In this document: positions 1-5,448 of the stretch, in pieces | How the letters are laid out: each line of letters starts with the position of its first letter | Position numbering within the stretch: position 1 is the first letter of the stretch | Source: CAZIVE01 sp964542435 | GTDB taxonomy: Bacteria; Bacteroidota; Bacteroidia; Bacteroidales; Tannerellaceae | DNA length: 5,448 bases | Direction of reading: 5' to 3' | Assembly (NCBI GenBank): GCA_964542435.1 | Contig: CAZIVE010000160.1 | Coordinates: 1-5,448, forward strand | Notes under the pieces: model-generated | Told to the model about the DNA's origin: nothing | Databases searched by the model: none | The model's input: only the letters and a program-made list of their open reading frames with translations | Translations under genes and position numbers: made by a program

Positions 1-2524
1 GATAAGAAAAATCCGGACGGACGTTGAGCGAAGCGAGAACCTGTTCCATGGTTTGCCCTGCATGAACATTCGGACGACTCCATATCTCATTGATAAGACG
101 ATTGAATTCTTCTTCTGAACCGTTCAATTCGGCTTTCTGTGTCGGACGTTCGCCACAGATCTGTACGCCGGCTTTCGACAGTTCGTCCAGTTTGCGCAGA
201 ACAGCAATCGACATACGGTTGCAGTTCTTGTCCAAGGCAAGCAGGCGATAAGTCATCCCTGTTTTTGATGAGGTCACATGGTCGTTGTCAGCTTGAAGCA
301 CATTACGCAGTGCATCGGAACTGACATAGTCGAAGTTGTAGCCTTTCGGAACAGCCGGAGGCGTTTCGCCGAAGAGTCCGGTGATGTTGTTGTCCTCGCC
401 ATAGTAGTAGGCGACGTCAGCAACAAACTGTCCCTGCTGCATCATATAGCTCGTACGCGCAAGATAGTCTGTCCATGCTTTTGCCTGACCGGACCATGTG
501 TCATGACGGTTGAACCATTGTCCGAAGATCATCAGTCCCAATCCGGGCACTTTATCATCTACTGGTTGATGAACGGAGGTATGAACCACAATGCGGTTCA
601 GTCCGCTGGCAAATTCGAGATCGGCGGTCGGCTTCAGATTCTCTGGACAGTAAGCCCAGGCATTCTGCAACATACCGACTGTTGTAAGAGATTCGGCAGC
701 GACGAATTTCTGTCCGTAGATATGTGAGACAGAAGCAGACTCGCGGATATCAGCCTGTGCATTGATGTTATTGACACCTCCGAATCCGGCAGTCGGAACC
801 CACATGGCCGACATTGGAATGTCTGCCTTCTTCTTCACGTCCATTCCGTCGGGCATATAGACGCGGCCGTTTTCATGTGATTCAGAGTAACGTTTCATGC
901 CACGAGCTGCCAGTATCCCATTCAGGTTTTCATAGTAGTTCTCTACAACCAAATCACCGATCGTCTTGCGCCAGTCCCAAAGAAATTGTTCACTTTCTGT
1001 CGTGTTCTTCACAATCTGTCCTGTCAGTACAGGCAGCCAGGGAAGCAGTGCATAGCCGCAGCGTTTCTCAAACTCTTCCGGAAGAAGTTTCGTCCAGGTG
1101 TTCTGCTGCGCTTCGTAACTGTCCGTGACAATATATTCCATGCCACCTTTGCCCAGTTTGTTACCGGTGGCATCTTTATACATATCGAGATAATAATTCA
1201 TATAGTCGCTTACGGCCTGTGCGTCCATCTTATCAACTTCAAGACCCGTAGCTTCAGGCGATGCAGGATGATTCTTTTTCCCGGTCAGGGCGAATCCGAA
1301 GCGGAGAATCTTCCATTTGCCTTTCGGAGCGTTCCAGTCGAGATTGCCGTTGGCGTCCATCTTGTCGGTGATGTTGATTACTTCCGTTATCCCCTTTTCG
1401 TCTGGCGTGACGTAACTCTGAAGAGAAGCATCGGGGCAGAAACCTGCCTTTGTCTCGCTGCGGTTGATGTAGGGCGAAGTGAGAAACACCAGTTCTGAAA
1501 TCTTTGTGATGATTGGAGCGTTGCTATTGCCCGTCGTTCCGCCGAATGCGGCCAATGGATCAGCTCCGGGCTTGTGAAACGCAACGCGGAAATATCTTGC
1601 TGTGACTGCCGGGAACGTGATGGTTTGTTCATTTACACCGCCAGCCGGTACGTCAACTACTTTGTGGTAGCTGATGTTGTCGTTACTCGCTTCCAGTTCA
1701 CGCGCTGAGCTTGCCGTCGTCTGTGAAGCAATCATATCGCTTGTCAGAGAGATGCCACGAATGAGCTGCGGCTTTCCGAAGTCGAATGTGAGATAAGACA
1801 CGCCCGATGTCTTGTCAATTTCCAGCGGGGCGAAGTCGTTCAGGTCGGTGTTGCTCAATTGCTCCAACGTGAAAGTACCGTTGCTTGCCGTTATTTTCGG
1901 GTTCATCTCTTTCATGGAGAGATCATCATCAGATAGGCGGCAGGCCAATACTGCAATATCTTCATAATATTCCGACGCGGCAGGTGATTCGGCTGTAAAA
2001 GCCTCGTTCTGCGTGGGAATGTTTTGGAAAGCGGATGATGTGGTGAACGGTGCCGGCATAGCCATCTTGACAGACTTCCCGCCGTTCACACGCAGCTCGC
2101 GCCAAACGAGTTTCTTCATTCCGTCCTTCGGCTTCACCCACGGACCGCCGCTTTGACTCCATCCCGGCGATGCTGCAGTTGCTAGTTCCATGCCCAGCGA
2201 GTCGGTGAGATGTGTGGCATATTGGAAGGCGTCCTTCCATTCGGGTGTCATGTAGATGAGACGCTGCTTCACGATCTGCGGTGTTGTCAGTCCGGCATCG
2301 AAGCTTTGTGCTCCGCCGATACCTGAGTTGTGCATCCACATCAGGTCCTTATAAATTCCGTCTTTCGTAATGTTTCCGTTCATCCAGTGCCACCAGACGC
2401 GTGGTCGCACCTCATTGGTCGTAGGATTCTTGAATCCTTCGTACAGCTGGGCCTGTGTAGTCCCGATGCCGGACATTGCGATCAGACAAGAAAGAGAAAG
2501 TTTTAAAATACTGTTTCTATTCAT
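1..2524 (-). CDS. Glycoside hydrolase family 106, alpha-L-rhamnosidase-type, exported; 3' end cut off by window edge
   Basis: Predicted inverting exo-enzyme releasing terminal L-rhamnose from a glycan, probably in the periplasm. Reading leftward from the ATG at 2524-2522 gives 841 codons with no stop. Residues 1-25 look like a Sec signal peptide (basic start, hydrophobic core, cleavage after TTQA, mature start QLYEGF); Cys13 is not in a lipobox. The family N-terminal motif RVWWHWMNG is at 42-50. A beta-sandwich-like stretch at about 205-317 (TFDFG near 246-250, RYFRVAF at 310-316) resembles an F5/8-type C fold. The catalytic region holds TDSYEA with Glu471, YSESHEN at 546-552, AAESLT with Glu611, and HTSVHQP at 648-654. 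By analogy with Bacteroides thetaiotaomicron BT0986, recalled from memory, Glu471 and Glu611 are candidate catalytic acid and base; this is inference. Family members run to about 1,100 residues, so perhaps 250 C-terminal residues are missing. The family assignment is strong. The exact substrate is open, because GH106 relatives act on RG-II, RG-I, ulvan-like and flavonoid rhamnosides. Confidence 0.9.
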   Translation of the reverse strand, partial: MNRNSILKLSLSCLIAMSGIGTTQAQLYEGFKNPTTNEVRPRVWWHWMNGNITKDGIYKDLMWMHNSGIGGAQSFDAGLTTPQIVKQRLIYMTPEWKDAFQYATHLTDSLGMELATAASPGWSQSGGPWVKPKDGMKKLVWRELRVNGGKSVKMAMPAPFTTSSAFQNIPTQNEAFTAESPAASEYYEDIAVLACRLSDDDLSMKEMNPKITASNGTFTLEQLSNTDLNDFAPLEIDKTSGVSYLTFDFGKPQLIRGISLTSDMIASQTTASSARELEASNDNISYHKVVDVPAGGVNEQTITFPAVTARYFRVAFHKPGADPLAAFGGTTGNSNAPIITKISELVFLTSPYINRSETKAGFCPDASLQSYVTPDEKGITEVINITDKMDANGNLDWNAPKGKWKILRFGFALTGKKNHPASPEATGLEVDKMDAQAVSDYMNYYLDMYKDATGNKLGKGGMEYIVTDSYEAQQNTWTKLLPEEFEKRCGYALLPWLPVLTGQIVKNTTESEQFLWDWRKTIGDLVVENYYENLNGILAARGMKRYSESHENGRVYMPDGMDVKKKADIPMSAMWVPTAGFGGVNNINAQADIRESASVSHIYGQKFVAAESLTTVGMLQNAWAYCPENLKPTADLEFASGLNRIVVHTSVHQPVDDKVPGLGLMIFGQWFNRHDTWSGQAKAWTDYLARTSYMMQQGQFVADVAYYYGEDNNITGLFGETPPAVPKGYNFDYVSSDALRNVLQADNDHVTSSKTGMTYRLLALDKNCNRMSIAVLRKLDELSKAGVQICGERPTQKAELNGSEEEFNRLINEIWSRPNVHAGQTMEQVLASLNVRPDFSY

Positions 2525-2568
2525 GATAATGATATGATAGTGTTTTCAAGTTGTTTTGCTTTATGTGA

Positions 2569-2576
2569 CAAATGTA
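2569..2576 (-). promoter_or_regulatory. Predicted -7 promoter element of the GH106 gene
   Basis: On the minus strand the sequence reads TACATTTG, an exact match to the Bacteroidota -7 consensus TAnnTTTG. Transcription would start about 5-8 bases further left, giving a leader of roughly 38-40 bases to the ATG at 2524, which is a normal length for these bacteria. No good -33 TTTG is visible about 20 bases upstream, so the promoter may be weak or need an activator. Confidence 0.45.
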
Positions 2577-2625
2577 GATCGAATGGGTAGAAGGGAAGCT
2601 TCTAAAAATGATAAATTACCTTACT

Positions 2626-2724
2626 GTTTTGACACAGAGCGGCCGCAATGAACGAGAAGTACAGATTGGTGTACGAAAAGGATAAAATCAGAAAGGAAGG
2701 TAGTGTTATTTTTGCTGTCAAAAC
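2626..2724. repeat. 9-bp inverted repeat in the divergent promoter region
   Basis: GTTTTGACA at 2626-2634 is the exact reverse complement of TGTCAAAAC at 2716-2724, with 81 bases between the arms. The match does not extend past nine bases on either side. The right arm overlaps the predicted transcription start of the GH2 gene and the left arm lies near the middle of the intergenic region. This could be a pair of half-sites for a regulator, but a chance match in AT-rich DNA is possible. Confidence 0.35.
2707..2714 (+). promoter_or_regulatory. Predicted -7 promoter element of the GH2 gene
   Basis: The plus strand reads TATTTTTG, an exact match to TAnnTTTG. A start of transcription near 2719-2722 would leave a leader of about 22 bases to ATG 2743 or about 37 bases to ATG 2758. 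The second distance resembles the leader predicted for the divergent gene. It leaves little room for initiation at TTG 2731. No -33 TTTG is seen at the expected spacing. Confidence 0.4.
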
Positions 2725-2742
2725 GATTAATTGAATGGTATA

Positions 2743-5349
2743 ATGAATAATAATACAATGATTTCACGACGAGTGATGGCGGCTTTGATCGTGCTGCTGT
2801 CGGTGACAGGTAGTTTGAATGCGGAGATCGGGAAACGTTATTTGACGGATTGGACGATGTCGTCGGCTGATAAAAGTGTTCGGGTGACGGTGCCGACAAC
2901 GGTCATGGGCGCTTTGACGAAGCAGGGATTGTTTCCGGATATCATGGAAGGTGAGAAAATCAAGACGGTGGACCGCACGCTATTCGCCAAGCCTTGGACC
3001 TTCACAACCGATTTCAAGATGACGAAATCCGCAAAGGGCCGTGTGCTGCTGAAATTCTACGGCGTGAACCGCTCAGCGAATGTCGTGCTTAATGGTGAGA
3101 AGGTGGCCGATACAACTCAGATGTTCGGTGCTTTCCGAATCTTTACCTATGATGTAACGGATAAGGTGAAGGCGGACAATCGTCTGTCTGTGGAGATATT
3201 CCGTCCCAAAAAGGGCGATTTCAACTACGGCTTTGTAGATTGGAATCCCGAACCAGCCGATTCCAGCATGGGCATTGTCCGTCCCGTCGAACTGATCACC
3301 ACCGATGGAGCCGTGCAGATCGCTTCCGGTTCCGTCCATTCCAATACTATAATTTCCAGTCCGACGCACGAAAGCTGGCTGACGCTCGATGTGCAGCTCT
3401 GCAATCACAGTGACAAGGTGGTTAAGGGAAATCTTGTCGGTCACATTGATTCCGGCGACGGAACGTCTTCCGATGAAACTTTTTCCTTTCCCGTGACGCT
3501 TGCTCCCGATGAGCAGCGTACAGTCAAACTCACTTCGGCCGAAGCGGCCTGCCTGCATCTTCAGCGTGCACGGCTTTGGAAGCTCAATGTGGAACAGACC
3601 GATGGCAAGCGCAATGTACCTTATCAGATGAGTCTTCAGTTTCAGGAGACGGACGGCACGACCGATGACAGCCATGTACTTCCGTTTTACATCCGCAATG
3701 TCGAAACCTACCGTACCGCAGAAGGCGCGCTGGGTTACATCGTCAACGGACAGAAGACGCTGCTTCGTTCCGCCGGTTGGACCGATGATATCTTCCTTCG
3801 CGATTCCGCTCAGAACATTTCCTATCAGCTCGATTATGTGGAGGCAATGCATCTCAACGCACTTCGCCTCGAAGGATTTTGGGGAACGACCGATGAGCTT
3901 TATCGTCAGTGTGACGAACGCGGCATCATGGTTCAGGTAGGCTGGAGTTGTCAATGGGAATGGGGCCAATTCATCGGTAAAGCGGTGGATGAAACGTATG
4001 GAGGCGTTACTTCCAAAGCGGATGTCGATCTGATCGCTGCCTCTTTCCGTGATCAGGTGACGTGGCTTCGCGTCCATCCATGTATCATCGGCTGGTTCGT
4101 AGGCAGCGACAAACTGCCGTTGCCGGAACTGGAACAACGGTATATCCAGATTCTTCGCGAACGGGACGATCGCACTTATGTCCTTTCAGCAAAAGGAAAT
4201 GTTAGTGCTGTTTCCGGAGGTTCGGGCACGAAGATGAACGGACCGTACGAATATGTCGGTCCTTCCTATTGGTACACGAATACGAACCTTGGAGGAGCTT
4301 TCGGTTTCAACTCGGAAACAAGTATCGGCGCGCAGCTCCCGCAAAAGGAATCGATTCTCCGATTTATTCCGAAGGAGCAACTTTGGCCGGTGAACGGCAG
4401 CGCGTGGAAACAGCATTGTGTGTTCACATCCGCTCTGACCGGTTTCCTCGACAAGCTGACCGGTGAAATAAGAAACACCTTCGGAGAAGCAGTCAGTTTT
4501 GACGATTATCTGCACAAAGCCGATCTTCTGAATTATCAGAGTACGCAAGCCATGTTCGAGGCTTTCCGTGCCAATGTTCCTGTCACGACCGGCGTCGTTC
4601 AATGGAAGCTCAATTCCGCTTGGCCCTCTTGTTATTGGCAGCTCTATGACTGGTATGGCGTTCCGAATGCAGCCTATTATTCCACGCGCCATGCCAACGA
4701 ACCTGTGCAGGCTGTCTATAATTACAAAGAGCATGCTGTCTATATCGTCAACGCGACAAACGCGAAATCCGTAGTCCGTCTCGAAGTGAAACGGTACGAC
4801 GCGACTTCGAATCTCATCCTGTCAGATAGTGTCGCCTCCGTTTCTGTCGAACCGAACGGTTCGGTCAAGGCTTTCCCGTTGCCACAGACGGGCAAACTCT
4901 CTTTCCTCTTTTTGAAGGTAAAGAGCATCGACGGTTCGTGGGCAGCCGAGAATGAATATGTATTGAGCGGAACGGACGAAGTGGACAATACAGCCAAATC
5001 CACCTGGAACTATACTCCTATAAAGCAATACGCGACAATGAAGGAGCTGAATACGCTTCCGCCTTCGCATCTGGCGATGAATGTACGGAAGGTTGAGACG
5101 AAGGACGGAAAGAACACCCTCGAAGTCACGCTGACGAACCGTTCTTCTGTGATCTCTTTCTTCAACCGCCTCGTTTTGAAGGATCCGAATGGACAGATTG
5201 TAGCACCCGCTCTTTGGAGCGACAACTACGTCACACTTCAGCCCGGCGAGGTGAAGCATCTGACGGTTTCCTTCTCTTCACAGGTCGGGAATCTGAGCTT
5301 GACTGTAGATGGATGGAATGCGGAAATCCTCAAGAAGACGGTGAAATAG
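2743..5349 (+). CDS. Glycoside hydrolase family 2, exo-beta-D-glucosaminidase (CsxA)-like, exported
   Basis: Predicted retaining exo-beta-glycosidase of 868 residues. Residues 1-27 form a Sec signal peptide (Arg9-Arg10, core AALIVLLSV, cleavage after LNA), with no lipobox, suggesting a periplasmic enzyme. An N-terminal galactose-binding-like beta-sandwich covers about 28-187, including FVDWNPEP around Trp167 and SMGIVRP near 175-181. An Ig-like domain follows to about 317, leading into YIRNVE, the family's usual entry to the barrel. The TIM barrel at about 320-645 contains RLEG (375-378), VGW (Trp401), VGSD (Asp456) and FGFNSET (Glu525), then QWKLNSAWPS around Trp621. In CsxA-type enzymes Asp of GSD is the acid/base and Glu of the FN(T/S)E motif is the nucleophile; the spacing of 69 residues here is close to CsxA. 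Two C-terminal Ig-like regions follow, the last with LWSDNYVTLQPGE near 824-836, typical of the glucosaminidase Ig fold. The start is chosen at ATG 2743; TTG 2731 and ATG 2758 are in frame, and ATG 2758 would also give a good signal peptide. The sugar specificity (glucosamine, mannose or another beta-sugar) is not settled. It is divergent from the GH106 gene. Confidence 0.9.
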   Translation: MNNNTMISRRVMAALIVLLSVTGSLNAEIGKRYLTDWTMSSADKSVRVTVPTTVMGALTKQGLFPDIMEGEKIKTVDRTLFAKPWTFTTDFKMTKSAKGRVLLKFYGVNRSANVVLNGEKVADTTQMFGAFRIFTYDVTDKVKADNRLSVEIFRPKKGDFNYGFVDWNPEPADSSMGIVRPVELITTDGAVQIASGSVHSNTIISSPTHESWLTLDVQLCNHSDKVVKGNLVGHIDSGDGTSSDETFSFPVTLAPDEQRTVKLTSAEAACLHLQRARLWKLNVEQTDGKRNVPYQMSLQFQETDGTTDDSHVLPFYIRNVETYRTAEGALGYIVNGQKTLLRSAGWTDDIFLRDSAQNISYQLDYVEAMHLNALRLEGFWGTTDELYRQCDERGIMVQVGWSCQWEWGQFIGKAVDETYGGVTSKADVDLIAASFRDQVTWLRVHPCIIGWFVGSDKLPLPELEQRYIQILRERDDRTYVLSAKGNVSAVSGGSGTKMNGPYEYVGPSYWYTNTNLGGAFGFNSETSIGAQLPQKESILRFIPKEQLWPVNGSAWKQHCVFTSALTGFLDKLTGEIRNTFGEAVSFDDYLHKADLLNYQSTQAMFEAFRANVPVTTGVVQWKLNSAWPSCYWQLYDWYGVPNAAYYSTRHANEPVQAVYNYKEHAVYIVNATNAKSVVRLEVKRYDATSNLILSDSVASVSVEPNGSVKAFPLPQTGKLSFLFLKVKSIDGSWAAENEYVLSGTDEVDNTAKSTWNYTPIKQYATMKELNTLPPSHLAMNVRKVETKDGKNTLEVTLTNRSSVISFFNRLVLKDPNGQIVAPALWSDNYVTLQPGEVKHLTVSFSSQVGNLSLTVDGWNAEILKKTVK

Positions 5350-5448
5350 AGAAGGAGAGGAAGGCAAAAAAAGCATCGCTTCCGTCACCTTTCTTGTGTG
5401 CTTTCGCGCAGAATAACTTGAAGTAATGCTTTCTTTAGCAAATATAGA

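Larger units (their letters stand above)
2525..2742. promoter_or_regulatory. Divergent intergenic region between GH106 and GH2 genes
   Basis: These 218 bases separate the start codons of two head-to-head hydrolase genes and must carry the promoters of both unless transcription reads in from outside. The DNA is AT-rich at both ends, with a GC-rich patch in the middle (the 8-bp palindrome GCGGCCGC at 2639-2646). It holds one Bacteroidota -7-like element per direction, a 9-bp inverted repeat and a second 8-bp palindrome, GAAGCTTC, at 2595-2602. No Shine-Dalgarno sequence is evident before either start, as is usual in this phylum. Shared regulation of the two genes is an inference from the layout. 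Confidence 0.6.

Noticed and set aside
278..1498. Plus-strand open frames of 149 codons (278-727) and 170 codons (986-1498) opposite the GH106 gene
   Set aside because: The minus strand here encodes the conserved GH106 catalytic motifs without interruption, so these frames are shadows.
1962..2339. 125-codon minus-strand frame overlapping the GH106 N-terminal region
   Set aside because: It runs in a different frame from the GH106 protein, is Arg- and Cys-rich and motif-free, while the GH106 frame is continuous through the same bases.
3073..4137. 354-codon open frame on the minus strand opposite the GH2 gene
   Set aside because: It lies wholly antisense to conserved GH2 domains including part of the catalytic barrel, shows no recognisable motif, and is explained by the codon bias of the true gene.
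4186..4734. 182-codon minus-strand frame opposite the GH2 barrel
   Set aside because: It is antisense to the FNSET nucleophile and QWKLNSAW motifs and its translation has no domain-like character.
5439..5446. Minus-strand TATATTTG, a match to the Bacteroidota -7 consensus, near the right edge
   Set aside because: It points back into the end of the GH2 gene, where there is no minus-strand gene. The pattern is short and expected by chance in AT-rich spacer DNA.
5350..5448. Possible terminator after the GH2 gene: GGAAG at 5359-5363 with CTTCC at 5379-5383, and AAAGCA at 5370-5375 with TGCTTT at 5399-5404
   Set aside because: The stems are only 5-6 bp with loops of 15 and 23 bases and no following T-run, so they are too weak to call. 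No gene is visible in this tail.

Overview
The window looks like a carbohydrate-degradation locus from a member of the Bacteroidota, most likely the order Bacteroidales. The reasons are two exported glycoside hydrolases of types common in gut Bacteroidales, AT-rich leaders without clear Shine-Dalgarno sequences, and matches to the Bacteroidota -7 promoter element TAnnTTTG in front of both genes. By eye the coding sequence is roughly half G+C and the intergenic DNA is AT-richer. The species cannot be read from the sequence.

Layout: bases 1-2524 hold one long minus-strand gene. It is open without a stop from its ATG at 2524 to the left edge, giving 841 complete codons. I recognise it as a glycoside hydrolase family 106 (alpha-L-rhamnosidase-type) enzyme with a signal peptide; its C-terminal part lies outside the window. 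Bases 2525-2742 are a divergent intergenic region with a promoter-like element facing each way, a 9-bp inverted repeat and two short perfect palindromes. Bases 2743-5349 hold a complete plus-strand gene for an exported family 2 glycoside hydrolase. It resembles exo-beta-D-glucosaminidases (CsxA type), with an Asp in the usual acid/base position and a Glu nucleophile. Bases 5350-5448 are a non-coding tail without a convincing terminator.

Working together: both enzymes carry Sec-type signal peptides without a lipobox, so both are probably periplasmic and trim oligosaccharides after uptake. A rhamnosidase next to a family 2 exo-enzyme fits stepwise removal of sugars from a rhamnose-containing glycan such as a pectin side chain or a rhamnosylated polysaccharide. 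The exact substrate is not determined by the sequence. The shared intergenic region suggests co-regulation. No SusC/SusD pair, regulator, RNA gene, mobile element or CRISPR array is visible. I found no clear previously undescribed system; the most open question is the substrate of the family 2 enzyme.
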